From NCBI GenBank assembly GCA_037439425.1, contig JBBIWA010000060.1, positions 1 through 36,810 on the forward strand: a stretch of 36,810 nt of DNA. Reading direction: 5' to 3'. Positions 16,801 through 24,418 of the stretch are shown in pieces. Both the position numbers and the translations under genes were made by a program. The stretch comes from JBBIWA01 sp037439425. GTDB lineage: Bacteria; Acidobacteriota; Blastocatellia; RBC074. The notes below the pieces were generated by a model that ran no database searches, was not told where the DNA came from, and was given only the letters and a program-made list of their open reading frames with translations. Position 1 is the first letter of the stretch. Every line of letters begins with the position of its first letter.

Positions 16801-17160
16801 ATCGCGGCTGAGCGGCTGAAACCAGCCTGGACCCTGCGCTGGCTGCTCGATCCGCAGCAAATCAGCCCAGGCACAGCCATGCCCTCAGGACTCTTCCGCC
16901 GAGAGGGAGAGCGCTGGGTCTTCTCTGGACCGACACCTGAGAGCTTTAAGACTTATGAGAGAGACCACGCTCAGCTCCTGACGCGCTACATGTTCCAGTT
17001 CACACCGGAAGAGCAGCGCAGGCTGGGAGCGAGCGGTGGGGCATCAGCTAATACTGCGAGGGGAGTAACGGCGAAGAAGAACAAACAAGCTTCACGCAGA
17101 CGATCCCCGCCCGTGGCTAGCGCAGCCCTAGCCCGGCGACTGGCAGCAGTCTCGCATTAG
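13843..17160 (+). CDS. Large membrane-anchored octahaem cytochrome c
   Basis: A 1105-residue protein with eight CXXCH haem-binding sites, beginning at Cys266, 317, 355, 383, 552, 693, 830 and 966. A single membrane anchor lies at about 27-45. A long charged coiled-coil region (about 60-240) separates the membrane from the first haem, and a second helical insert (about 405-460) follows the fourth. The sites from 383 onward sit in repeated class-I cytochrome-like domains with downstream Met-containing motifs such as GTKMPKFRLTEEE and MTVMPNFRLSD. The C-terminal 40 residues are basic and low complexity. Its place in the Rieske/b operon suggests it replaces cytochrome c1/f and passes electrons onward. 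The exact order of electron transfer cannot be read from sequence. Confidence 0.93.
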   Translation: MAEITEHDPKKATELPEEDPIVSKSLSGPILLATLALMATVAWSLWDEIYGQRPWKEYQRVFVERYSKYLSTVKSRQAAEAKKEILESPEYRKLAEEAQKAEAAIKPRREEINRQLALLDEQITAVNLVFQEVRGNIAVDTYEAEVASSERAKNSRLKRIEQRKQQKYTINLPLDSSGKTEKLSLNYSEMEAKYDELRNEKAKLVSELIELTKAATELARKRDAYLQEHLPDLSPEQIAGLVERTKNFSYEIRQIHVPNGDLVDRCESCHLGIREPITITKASLVNEEGKEDRFSRAFVSHPNTTLLKIHNPETFGCSTCHNGNGRATTSVEKAHGYYKHWLWPLFKRENIEAGCQQCHSKDMVLDYAPVLSAGKDLFQQKGCYACHRYEGYDRETEGLFSLRQQIRQLEAEKAENLRESQRARKQGDEAQTNEEARAFYARSQNLIVTNSKIDAKIAELDTKAKYLMWDQKKFGPNLKEVRLKLKKEWIPVWIKDPHAWRPGTKMPKFRLTEEEIQAVSAYLWQSSLQGQLPPQPLGDPVRGKTLFERRGCMACHSIGEGNERVGGEFAANLTRLGEKANYEYIVRWIHNPRLRAAPYCPTEKRDLTPEDYAKKGLPFVFDRDHSKCPNDGRELQWQQMTVMPNFRLSDQETRDIATYLISLKRNGNYPPAPFMDDPKLKEKGIEVIRNYGCASCHEIRGFEEEQRIGTELTEEGSKPLERLDFSLLTHDAKKGIDPLTGRRRDPWYNHKGFFEYKLTDPAIYDKGKIKEQKERLRMPNISLDPEEIRALTTFLLGSVSSNVPVTMRYNPADQRQAIQEGWWVIRKYNCMGCHVIQVGQRTVLESLPLYQDPDWKEQLPPWLTTEGARVNPDWLLRFLNDPSLSGADGTTNLDQNGKGNRNGVRPYLEARMPTFNFSPNELRILVNFFMAASAQAQPYIAEKLEPLSETERSMARALFTSQAAPCLKCHITDNNNVKGKTAPNFLIAAERLKPAWTLRWLLDPQQISPGTAMPSGLFRREGERWVFSGPTPESFKTYERDHAQLLTRYMFQFTPEEQRRLGASGGASANTARGVTAKKNKQASRRRSPPVASAALARRLAAVSH

Positions 17161-17211
17161 CCGCTGCGATTGAACTATTGCGTTCCACTTTTTATCGAAG
17201 GAGATACAACT

Positions 17212-18048
17212 ATGTTTTCAAAGTGTGTGACGAGTTGGCTCGCACTGATTACCATTCTGGCTTTGAGTGTGAGTTGTAGTAAGGATCAGGGGCCAGAAGG
17301 CCCCACCGCGGGACCATCTCCAGAAGCAGCGGGGCCGACCTGGACACCAACCGGCAACGAAGGCAACATCACCGGCGTGGTGTCCTTCACTGGTGAAGCT
17401 CCTAAGCCCAGGAGGATTCAGATGGACTCTGATCCAGTCTGCGCTCAGAAGAACCCGAACGCCACAGCCGAAGATGTGATTGTCAACGATGGGAAGCTGC
17501 AAAACGTCTTCGTCTACGTCAAAGGCGGCCCCCTTGAGGGCAAGACCTTTGCGGTGCCTGAGACCGAGGTCGTCCTCGATCAGGTAGGATGCCAGTATGT
17601 ACCACACGTGCTCGGCATTATGGCGAGGCAGAAGCTGAAGATCATTTCGTCTGACCCGACCAGCCACAACATCCATCCGACTCCGAAAAACAACCCGGAG
17701 TGGAATGAGACTCAACCGCCCGGAGCCGGTCCCATCGAGAGGACCTTCAATCGGCCAGAGGTGATGATCCCGGTCAAGTGCAATCAGCACGCCTGGATGA
17801 AAGCTTACATCGGTGTGCTGAGCCATCCCTTCTATGCTGTCACCGGCAAGGATGGCTCATACACGATCAAGGGCTTGCCGCCGGGTGAATATGAAGTCGA
17901 GGCGTATCACGAAAAGTATGGCGCCAAGACCATGAAAGTCACGGTGGCCGAGAAAGCTGATGCCAAAGCTGATTTTAGCTTTGATGCGGCAGCGGCTTTC
18001 ATTCCCTCGAAGACGCTGAAGGTTCAGCCTGCGCTGATCCTTCCTTAG
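17212..18048 (+). CDS. Cupredoxin-like lipoprotein, candidate electron carrier
   Basis: A 278-residue lipoprotein. A type II signal ends in LSVSC (lipid-bearing Cys22) and is followed by a Pro/Gly-rich tether. A plastocyanin-like copper site is suggested by SHNIH (His152 and/or His155) and by CNQHAWM (Cys190, His193, Met196). The C-terminal part (about 205-250, with DGSYTIKGLPPGEYEVEAYH) is a carboxypeptidase-regulatory-like beta domain. AAGGAG eight bases before the ATG at 17212 fixes the start; the longer frame from 17170 lacks one. It sits exactly between the quinol-oxidising complex genes and the oxidase genes, so shuttling electrons between them is a plausible role. Copper storage or structural function cannot be excluded. 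Confidence 0.85.
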   Translation: MFSKCVTSWLALITILALSVSCSKDQGPEGPTAGPSPEAAGPTWTPTGNEGNITGVVSFTGEAPKPRRIQMDSDPVCAQKNPNATAEDVIVNDGKLQNVFVYVKGGPLEGKTFAVPETEVVLDQVGCQYVPHVLGIMARQKLKIISSDPTSHNIHPTPKNNPEWNETQPPGAGPIERTFNRPEVMIPVKCNQHAWMKAYIGVLSHPFYAVTGKDGSYTIKGLPPGEYEVEAYHEKYGAKTMKVTVAEKADAKADFSFDAAAAFIPSKTLKVQPALILP

Positions 18049-18359
18049 CGTCAGAGCTTGTAGCTAGAGCAGTGAGGACTGAGCTGAGGAGAGTGGATTG
18101 AAAAGCCACGACCTCGGGTGCAGGGCAGAGGGGCTAGGTTCAGCTTTTACGTGCTCGGTCCTCAGCTTTCCACTGCAGGTCGGCGAGGGCTCTTCGGTTG
18201 GTAGCTTATCTGGCTGTTGAGGCTGGCCTGCACACGGCCTGATGTAAGGCTTTGGAGTTGCTACTGGCACTAGGGGCACTCAACCATTTTTAGATTGCGA
18301 GTGGCGGAAGGTAGAACTCTCCAGCTCTGCCGTCTCCAGTCTGCAATCGGGAGGAACCA
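18049..18359. other. Intergenic gap before oxidase subunit II
   Basis: About 310 bp with no convincing gene on either strand. GGGAGGAACC at its end is the RBS of the subunit II gene. No strong promoter consensus was seen. Confidence 0.4.
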
Positions 18360-19151
18360 ATGGCGCTTCTTCTAGCTTTAGCAATCTGGGTGATTGCCAT
18401 CGTCACCGTCGGTCTGTTTCTGAGCGGAAAGTGGTGGTTTCCCGAAGTGATCTCCGCGCACGGCGATGCTATTGATCAGCAGTTTATGATCACGATCCTG
18501 GTCGTAGGCGTTTCGTTCTTTCTGGCGCAGATAGCCCTCGGTTATGCCGTCTGGCGTTATCGCGCCAAGGGTAGTGAGCGAGCGCAATATTCGCACGGCA
18601 ACCCCAAACTGGAGGCGAGCTGGACCGTCTTGACTGCGATCGTCTTCATTGGGATAGCGATCCTGGGGCAGCGAGTGTGGGCACAGTTGCAGTTCAATGA
18701 AGCTCCGCCTGACTCCACCGTGGTTGAAGTAACAGGGCAACAGTTTGTCTGGAATTTCCGCTATCCGGGCGCTGATGGCAAGTTTGGGCGTAATGATCCT
18801 AAATTCTACGATGATCAATCCAATCCGGTAGGTGTGGATCCCAAAGACCCGGACGGCAAAGACGACATCACCAGTGTAGGTACGATGGCTGTGCCAGTTG
18901 GGCGCCCGGTCAATTTGATCTTGCGTTCGAAGGATGTGATACACAACTTCTTTGTTCCAGGGTTGCGTTTCAAACAGGACGCCGTGCCCGGAATGAAGAT
19001 CAGCGTACATTTCACTCCAACTAAAGAAGGCCGTTACGAGATCGCCTGTGCTGAGTTGTGTGGCCTGGGTCATCACCGGATGCGGGCTTTTATGGAAGTC
19101 AAGTCGCAAGCTGATTTCGAGAAGTGGCTCAAGGATCGAGCTGAGCAATAA
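18360..19151 (+). CDS. coxB: Cytochrome c oxidase subunit II
   Basis: A 263-residue subunit II, the electron entry point of the haem-copper oxidase. Two N-terminal membrane helices lie at about 3-22 and 42-66, with another hydrophobic stretch at about 88-104. The CuA domain has all ligands: His195 (VIHNFF), then Cys230, Glu232, Cys234, His238 and Met241 in CAELCGLGHHRM. The aromatic electron-entry region is present as QQFVWNFRYPG at about 127-137. There is no fused cytochrome c domain, so an external donor is required; the octahaem cytochrome or the copper lipoprotein encoded just upstream are candidates. GGGAGGAACC sets the ATG start. Confidence 0.96.
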   Translation: MALLLALAIWVIAIVTVGLFLSGKWWFPEVISAHGDAIDQQFMITILVVGVSFFLAQIALGYAVWRYRAKGSERAQYSHGNPKLEASWTVLTAIVFIGIAILGQRVWAQLQFNEAPPDSTVVEVTGQQFVWNFRYPGADGKFGRNDPKFYDDQSNPVGVDPKDPDGKDDITSVGTMAVPVGRPVNLILRSKDVIHNFFVPGLRFKQDAVPGMKISVHFTPTKEGRYEIACAELCGLGHHRMRAFMEVKSQADFEKWLKDRAEQ

Positions 19152-19156
19152 ATTGC

Positions 19157-19246
19157 AAGGATGAAGGCCGCAAGAATGAAAGTGATGAGTGGTGAGTTAG
19201 CCAGAAATATTCCCCACTTATGACTTATCACTTATTCTTCATCCTT
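19157..19246. repeat. Imperfect hairpin repeat between coxB and coxA
   Basis: AAGGATGAAG and AAGAATGAAAGTGATGAGTG on the left pair imperfectly with ACTTATCACTTATTCTTCATCCTT on the right, across about 30 bp. The words (AAGTGATAAGT-type) are typical of short intergenic repeat DNA. It lies within an operon and could affect the ratio of subunit I to subunit II. Confidence 0.55.
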
Positions 19247-19266
19247 CCCACTGAGGGGGATTAGCG

Positions 19267-21054
19267 ATGGCAGAACAGATGGAAGTAGCACACGAGCACG
19301 TACACGTGCATGAGGCTCCGAAGAGCTTCATTCGCAAATATATCTTCAGTCTGGATCACAAGATCATCGGGCTGCAGTATTACTTCCTGGCGCTGGTTGC
19401 AGCCTTCTGGGGCATGGGGCTGTCACTGCTGGTGCGCATGCGACTGGCCTGGCCGCAGGAGAAGTGGCCAACGCTAGCTAAATGGCTGCCTTACGGCTTC
19501 ACCTCCGATGGTCAGATGACGCCGGAATTTTATCTCTCGATGCTGACCATGCACGGGACGATTATGGTCTTCATGGTGCTGACGACGGCGCCGCAGAGCG
19601 GATTTGGCAACTACTTCTTGCCGCTGCAAATCGGCACGTATGATATGGCCTTCCCGGTCCTGAACATGCTTTCGTTTTGGACGACGCTGGCCAGCTTTAT
19701 CGTCCTGGTAGCAGCCTTCTTTGTCGAGGGCGGTGCCCCTCTAGGCGGCTGGACGTTTTATACGCCGCTCAGCGCTATTCCATCGGCCGGTCCGGGACAG
19801 GGACTGGGAGCTGACTTGTGGCTCATCAGCATTGCGCTTTTCTGTGTCGGCTCGCTGTTGGGCGCGCTCAACTTCATCACCACGATGCTCAATATGCGCA
19901 CCAGAGGGATGTCGCTGACGAGGCTGCCATTGACCTGCTGGGCATGGTTTACCACGGCAGTCCTGGCCTTGCTTTCATTCCCGGTGCTATTGGCAGGCGG
20001 GATTCTGCTGCTGCTGGATCGCAATGCTGGGACGAGCTTCTTCAATCCGGGTGGTCTGGTTGTCAGTGAGAAGCTGATCCCGGGCGGTGGTGGCTCGCCT
20101 ATCCTGTGGCAGCACTTGTTCTGGTTCTTCGGCCATCCGGAGGTCTACATTGCGATTCTGCCAGGCATGGGTGCGACCTCGCACATTCTCTCTACCTTTG
20201 CGCGCAAGCCTATTTACGGCTATCGGGTGATGATCGTTGCGATGTTCGCGATTGGATTGTTGGGCTTCTTCGTGTGGGGCCATCACATGTTTATGAGCGG
20301 GATGGACCCGCGAGTGGCTGTCGCGTTTTCGCTCCTGACGCTTTCGATCGGAGTGCCCTCGGCGATCAAGACCTTCAACTGGCTGGGCACGTTGTGGGGA
20401 GCGCGAATTCGTTTCACGGCGGCGATGCTTTTCGCCATTGGCTTCGTTTCGCTCTTCGTTTCCGGCGGGATCACGGGTCTGGTGCTGGGTCAGACCTCGC
20501 TCGATTACTTCTTCCATGACACCTACTTTGTGGTTGGGCACTTCCATCTGATCATGGGCGTGGCGGCGATCTTCGGTATCTTCGGTGCTACCTATTACTG
20601 GTTCCCGAAGATGTTCGGGCGGATGATGAACGAGACGCTGGGCAAGCTCCATTTCTGGCTTACCTTCATCGGTGTCTATGCGATCTTCGTGCCCATCCAC
20701 CTGTTAGGGATGATCGGCCATCCACGGCGCTATCCCGAATCCATTGGGTTCGATTTCCTGGTCTCGGCTGAGCCGCTGCACCGTATCATCACCATCGCCG
20801 CCTTCATCACTGCCATTGCCCAATTCATCTTCCTGTTCAACCTCTTCTGGAGCATGTTCAAGGGGCCGAAGGCGAGCGATAATCCGTGGGAGGCGACGAC
20901 ACTAGAGTGGATGACAGCGACACCGCCCCCGCACGATAACTTCGGTGGCAAGATCCCGACCGTTTATCGTGGCCCATATGAATACTCCGTGCCGGGTGCA
21001 GACAAAGACTATTCGCCCCAAACAGAACCGGAGCGAGTGGCAGCGGGGCATTAA
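19267..21054 (+). CDS. coxA: Cytochrome c oxidase subunit I (A-type haem-copper oxidase)
   Basis: A 595-residue catalytic subunit with at least 12 membrane helices. It reduces O2 at a haem-CuB centre and pumps protons. Haem ligands are His96 (TMHGT) and His427, with high-spin haem ligand His425 (VGHFH). CuB ligands are His290, His339 and His340. The His-Tyr crosslink motif HPEVY (290-294) carries the Glu292 typical of A1-type D-channels. The K-channel lysine is Lys368 in AIKTFNW. The N-terminus is His-rich (HEHVHVHE), which may help metal binding. The C-terminal extension of about 70 residues is soluble. The RBS GAGGGGGAT precedes the ATG. Confidence 0.97.
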   Translation: MAEQMEVAHEHVHVHEAPKSFIRKYIFSLDHKIIGLQYYFLALVAAFWGMGLSLLVRMRLAWPQEKWPTLAKWLPYGFTSDGQMTPEFYLSMLTMHGTIMVFMVLTTAPQSGFGNYFLPLQIGTYDMAFPVLNMLSFWTTLASFIVLVAAFFVEGGAPLGGWTFYTPLSAIPSAGPGQGLGADLWLISIALFCVGSLLGALNFITTMLNMRTRGMSLTRLPLTCWAWFTTAVLALLSFPVLLAGGILLLLDRNAGTSFFNPGGLVVSEKLIPGGGGSPILWQHLFWFFGHPEVYIAILPGMGATSHILSTFARKPIYGYRVMIVAMFAIGLLGFFVWGHHMFMSGMDPRVAVAFSLLTLSIGVPSAIKTFNWLGTLWGARIRFTAAMLFAIGFVSLFVSGGITGLVLGQTSLDYFFHDTYFVVGHFHLIMGVAAIFGIFGATYYWFPKMFGRMMNETLGKLHFWLTFIGVYAIFVPIHLLGMIGHPRRYPESIGFDFLVSAEPLHRIITIAAFITAIAQFIFLFNLFWSMFKGPKASDNPWEATTLEWMTATPPPHDNFGGKIPTVYRGPYEYSVPGADKDYSPQTEPERVAAGH

Positions 21055-21139
21055 CTCGCCGCGAGTGCCAATGGTAGTTGATTGAGCGTTAGGCTGAGGA
21101 CTAACACCCAATCCCCAACAGCTGAATCGAGGGATTGAT

Positions 21140-21799
21140 TTGTCAACCGTACTGACTCCACCACCTAAAACCAAACTTGAGCCGAAGGTCACTGGCGGCG
21201 GCCGAGGCCCGAGCGATGGCTTGCGCGGGGGCGGCAACGGTGGTGGCTATTGGCAACCGGAGCGAGAGGATACTTCTGGGAATTACCGCCTGGGGATCTG
21301 GATGGGCATCATCAGCGTGCTGATGCTCTTTTTGGCGCTGACCAGTGCCTACATTGTCAATCAGGCCCACTTCTTCCCGCTGGTCGTGCCGCCAGTGCTG
21401 TGGCTGAACACAGCCGTTATTCTTACCAGCAGTTTGACGTTTGAAGCAGCTCGGCGTTCACTGCGGCGCGGCAGTGAAACGGCCCTCAATCGCTGGCTGC
21501 TGGTGACTGCTGTGTTGGGGCTTAGTTTTCTCATCGGGCAGCTGGTAGCTTGGCAACAACTGGTAGCCAGTGGTTTTTACATGAGCACTAATCGCCATAG
21601 CGCCTATGCTTACACTTTTACGGGATTGCACGCGCTGCATCTGGCGGGCGGGTTGCTCGCTTTGATGTATGTCCTTGTGCGAACCAGAGGGGGCTGGGCG
21701 GCGCCGCGCAAGCGGGTCTCAATTGATGCGACAGCCATCTACTGGCACTTTATGGATGGGCTGTGGATCTATCTTTTCATCCTACTCTTCTGGAGGTGA
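21140..21799 (+). CDS. coxC: Haem-copper oxidase subunit III, first copy
   Basis: A 219-residue subunit III-like protein with about five membrane helices after a Pro/Gly-rich N-terminal tail of 50 residues. Family features include the LHALHLAGGLLAL helix and YWHFMDGLWIYLFILLF at the C-terminus. The likely start is TTG at 21140, preceded by GAGGG at a spacing of about seven; no ATG gives the complete first helix with a good RBS. The stop codon is four bases before the next gene, which encodes a second subunit III-like protein. The two are clearly diverged from each other. Confidence 0.9.
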   Translation: MSTVLTPPPKTKLEPKVTGGGRGPSDGLRGGGNGGGYWQPEREDTSGNYRLGIWMGIISVLMLFLALTSAYIVNQAHFFPLVVPPVLWLNTAVILTSSLTFEAARRSLRRGSETALNRWLLVTAVLGLSFLIGQLVAWQQLVASGFYMSTNRHSAYAYTFTGLHALHLAGGLLALMYVLVRTRGGWAAPRKRVSIDATAIYWHFMDGLWIYLFILLFWR

Positions 21800-21803
21800 G
21801 TGA

Positions 21804-22463
21804 ATGGCCGAAGCGATAAAAAACGAACAGATACTCTCAGCCTGGGGCGGTGGTGTGCGACCATATGCGGTCGGAGACAAGAAACTGGGGATGTGGCTGT
21901 TTATTCTTTCCGACTCACTGACCTTTGCCGCGCTGCTGGTGGGTTACAGTTATGTGCGGCTTTCGAGCGAAGTCTGGCCCACGCCTTTTTCTTTCTCTCC
22001 GAGCATTGTCTTTTCCACCGTCATGACAGCCTGCCTGCTGTCGAGCAGCTTCACGATGGTGATGGCTGTTTCGGCCTCAGTGCGGGGCAACCGCAGCGGC
22101 GTGGTCAAGTGGCTGCTGGCGACAATGGTCTTAGGAGCCGCCTTCATCGTTTTGCACTTGATCGAATGGATGCACCTGATCAACGACGAAGGGCTTCGGC
22201 CCTTCCAGATTCCACAGGCCTGGATCACGGAGTTTGGAGCCGGGGCATCACCGCTTTTCGGGGCGACCTTCTTCACCATTACGGGGCTGCACATGTTCCA
22301 CGTCTTCACTGGTGTGATTTATCTGGGCGTCATTGCCGCCCTGACTGCAGCCAAGAGGACCAGCCACGAAGATGTCGAAATCAGTGGCCTCTACTGGCAC
22401 TTTGTAGACCTGGTGTGGATGTTCGTCTTCCCGATGATCTATCTGCTCTCAATCAAAGCTTAA
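21804..22463 (+). CDS. coxC: Haem-copper oxidase subunit III, second copy
   Basis: A 219-residue protein of the same family as its upstream neighbour. It has the ITGLHMFHVFTGVIYLG helix and YWHFVDLVWMFVFPMIYLL C-terminal helix, with five or so membrane spans. The sequence GDKKLGMWLFILSDSLTFAALL near residue 24 is typical of quinol and cytochrome oxidase subunit III. GGAGGTGAGTG overlaps the end of the previous gene and serves as RBS, so the two are translationally linked. Two tandem subunit III genes suggest either both are built into one complex or they replace the two halves of the canonical seven-helix protein. Confidence 0.92.
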   Translation: MAEAIKNEQILSAWGGGVRPYAVGDKKLGMWLFILSDSLTFAALLVGYSYVRLSSEVWPTPFSFSPSIVFSTVMTACLLSSSFTMVMAVSASVRGNRSGVVKWLLATMVLGAAFIVLHLIEWMHLINDEGLRPFQIPQAWITEFGAGASPLFGATFFTITGLHMFHVFTGVIYLGVIAALTAAKRTSHEDVEISGLYWHFVDLVWMFVFPMIYLLSIKA

Positions 22464-22478
22464 AGGAAAGGGAAAGAT

Positions 22479-22796
22479 ATGGCAGATAATACTCACGAAC
22501 ACGCCGTCATCAGCTTCAAGCAGAATCTCATCGTTTGGCTCTGGCTGATCTTTCTCACTGCCATTGAAGTCTTTCTCGGATACATTCATCTGGCAGTGAA
22601 CCTGATGCTGGTGATGCTGATGGGTCTTTCGATCATCAAGGCAGCGCTCATTATGGCCTACTTTATGCATCTCAAGTTTGAGCGTCTGAGCCTGATTTTG
22701 ACCATCGTCCCAGCAATGGTGATCTGTATTTCGCTGCTGATAATTTTCTTCTTCCCCGACAGCTTCCGCGCCCTGAATTTGCGGGCTTTTCAGTAA
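22479..22796 (+). CDS. coxD: Prokaryotic cytochrome c oxidase subunit IV
   Basis: A 105-residue protein with three membrane helices (about 17-37, 41-63 and 68-90). It has the family pattern of bacterial subunit IV, including VWLWLIFLTAIEVFLG and KAALIMAYFMHLKFE. It stabilises the oxidase and carries no cofactor. AGGAAAGGGAAAGAT precedes the ATG, 15 bp after subunit III. Confidence 0.93.
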   Translation: MADNTHEHAVISFKQNLIVWLWLIFLTAIEVFLGYIHLAVNLMLVMLMGLSIIKAALIMAYFMHLKFERLSLILTIVPAMVICISLLIIFFFPDSFRALNLRAFQ

Positions 22797-22802
22797 ACGG
22801 CC

Positions 22803-22852
22803 GCCGAGGTTTCGACCTCCTGCCGGCCCCAGACAGGGCTCGAAACTTCGGC
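22803..22852. other. Stem-loop after coxD
   Basis: GCCGAGGTTTCGA at 22803-22815 pairs with TCGAAACTTCGGC at 22840-22852 (one G-T mismatch in 13). No T-run follows, so it is more likely an mRNA-stabilising or REP-like hairpin than a terminator. It ends just before the RBS of the next gene. Confidence 0.55.
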
Positions 22853-22867
22853 GTGTGGAGATTCAAA

Positions 22868-23230
22868 GTGGTTATTAAGCGCATCGCTCAATGGACGATC
22901 ATGGTTGTGGTGGCGCTGGTTGCCATCACTTCGCCGGCCCTCGCCCAGTGCGCGATGTGCAAATCGGCGATAGCCAGCTCGGAAAATCCAGAAGAGCTGG
23001 CGCGAACGATCGACACTGCTGTCTTGGTTCTTTTCATTCCCGCAATGATCTTTTTTGGCGCGATCTTCTATCTGATATTCAGGTCCCGGCACTCAAATGA
23101 GGGTGACTCTCTCCAGAAGCGAGAAGTGAGCTGCTGCCCTAAACCTCAGGTCAGCCTGGGCCCCCAGACGGTCGTTTCTCAGAGCAGCAACGAGAAGATG
23201 CCAGAGAGTCTGCCAATCCGGATAACCTGA
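22868..23230 (+). CDS. Small membrane protein with a periplasmic CXXC motif
   Basis: A 120-residue protein with a Sec signal ending in SPALA, then QCAMCKSAI, a CXXC pair directly after the predicted cleavage site. One membrane helix follows (about 52-72: VLVLFIPAMIFFGAIFYLIF), and then a polar cytoplasmic tail. The start is GTG at 22868, seven bases after GGAG; a GTG at 22853 lies in the preceding hairpin region. I do not know a named family. Its position after the oxidase genes and its thiol pair would suit a role in copper delivery or thiol reduction during oxidase assembly, which is an inference. Confidence 0.75.
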   Translation: MVIKRIAQWTIMVVVALVAITSPALAQCAMCKSAIASSENPEELARTIDTAVLVLFIPAMIFFGAIFYLIFRSRHSNEGDSLQKREVSCCPKPQVSLGPQTVVSQSSNEKMPESLPIRIT

Positions 23231-23275
23231 GCTTGATCAGGCTGCGGCGAACTTTCCGCTCAAGCTTCCCGCCTT

Positions 23276-23284
23276 TGCTATAAT
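23276..23284 (+). promoter_or_regulatory. Extended -10 promoter upstream of the ABC ATPase gene
   Basis: TGCTATAAT carries a consensus -10 hexamer at 23279-23284 with a TGN extension. The -35 region is poor, as expected of extended -10 promoters. It lies 43 bp before the ATG of the ABC ATPase gene, so that gene set could be transcribed separately from the oxidase genes. Confidence 0.5.
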
Positions 23285-23326
23285 AGCGCTTCAATTCCTT
23301 ACCCTGAGCAATGCCTGTGAGCTAGG

Positions 23327-24286
23327 ATGAATGAGCAAGCTATCATAGAGGTTGAAGATCTCACCCACTTCTATGGGGATCGGGAGGCGTTACACGAGCT
23401 CAGTTTTACGGTTCGGCCAGGAGAGTTTTTCGGGCTACTTGGCCCCAATGGCGGCGGCAAAACCACTCTCTTCCGGATCCTCTCCACGATGTTAGTCCCA
23501 ACCCGGGGCAGCACCCGCGTATGCGGTTGGGATGTAGCCGAGCGGCCGCAGGCCGTCAGGGCGCATATCGGCGTGGTCTTCCAGTCGCCGAGCCTCGATG
23601 GCAAACTAACCGCGGCTGAGAATCTGCGCCACCAAGGCCATCTTTATGGCCTCTCTGGGCGCAGATTACAAGAGCGAATCGAAGAGACACTGGGGCGCCT
23701 GGGGCTGATGGAGCGGGCTGAGGATTACGTGGAGACGCTCTCAGGCGGGCTGAAGAGGCGTGTAGAACTGGCCAAAGCATTTCTCCATCGCCCCAAACTG
23801 CTGCTGCTGGATGAACCGAGCACGGGGCTGGATCCCGGAGCGCGCCGTGAGCTGTGGAATTATCTGAAGATGCTGCAGCAGCGCGACGGGACGACGATTG
23901 TGCTTACCACCCACATCCTGGAAGAAGCCGATAGCTGTGACCGGCTCGGAATTCTTGATCAGGGAGAGATGGTGGCGTTAGACTCTCCCGGAGGATTGAA
24001 AGCGCAGATTGGCGGCGATGTCGTGACGGCCCAAAGCGATGAGCCGCACCGGCTATGTGAGCAGATTCGCGCGCGGTTTGGCGGCGAACCCCTCGTCGTC
24101 GGGAATATGGTGCGCATTGAGCGCGAGCGCGGACACGAGTTCATCACCGAGCTGGTGGAGGCTTTTGCTGGGCAAATTTCTTCAGTGACGCTCAGCAAAC
24201 CTACGCTTGAAGATGTCTTTATCCAGCGAACAGGACATCGCTTCTGGGATGAAGAACTGGCCTTAGGCCGCTCTGGTCACTTGTAA
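23327..24286 (+). CDS. ABC transporter ATP-binding protein (ABC-2 type)
   Basis: A 319-residue nucleotide-binding subunit. It has Walker A GPNGGGKTT (39-47), a Q-loop in VVFQSP (about 84-89), signature LSGGLKRR (138-145), Walker B LLLLDEP (158-164, Asp162 and Glu163) and switch His196. The family subtype (DrrA/CcmA-like, with a C-terminal domain of about 80 residues ending LSKPTLEDVFIQRTG) exports or flips substrates and pairs with an ABC-2 permease, which is encoded two genes downstream. Walker A has GGGKTT in place of the usual GAGKTT or GSGKTT. The substrate is unknown; the context suggests a role in oxidase maturation. Confidence 0.93.
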   Translation: MNEQAIIEVEDLTHFYGDREALHELSFTVRPGEFFGLLGPNGGGKTTLFRILSTMLVPTRGSTRVCGWDVAERPQAVRAHIGVVFQSPSLDGKLTAAENLRHQGHLYGLSGRRLQERIEETLGRLGLMERAEDYVETLSGGLKRRVELAKAFLHRPKLLLLDEPSTGLDPGARRELWNYLKMLQQRDGTTIVLTTHILEEADSCDRLGILDQGEMVALDSPGGLKAQIGGDVVTAQSDEPHRLCEQIRARFGGEPLVVGNMVRIERERGHEFITELVEAFAGQISSVTLSKPTLEDVFIQRTGHRFWDEELALGRSGHL

Positions 24287-24418
24287 GCGGCATGATCTTG
24301 AGCCTGTGCCAGAGTTGAGGCTTGAAGATTGTAATCAGTAGCCTCGTTAGATCTCGGATAGCGGAGATCAGCAACCGGCAGCGATCAGTTGCTGGCACTT
24401 GACCCAGGAGGAAACAAA

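Noticed and set aside
21800..22489. 229-codon frame overlapping the second subunit III gene
   Set aside because: It is rich in Arg and Cys with no membrane helices. The +1 alternative frame at 21804 is a clear subunit III.
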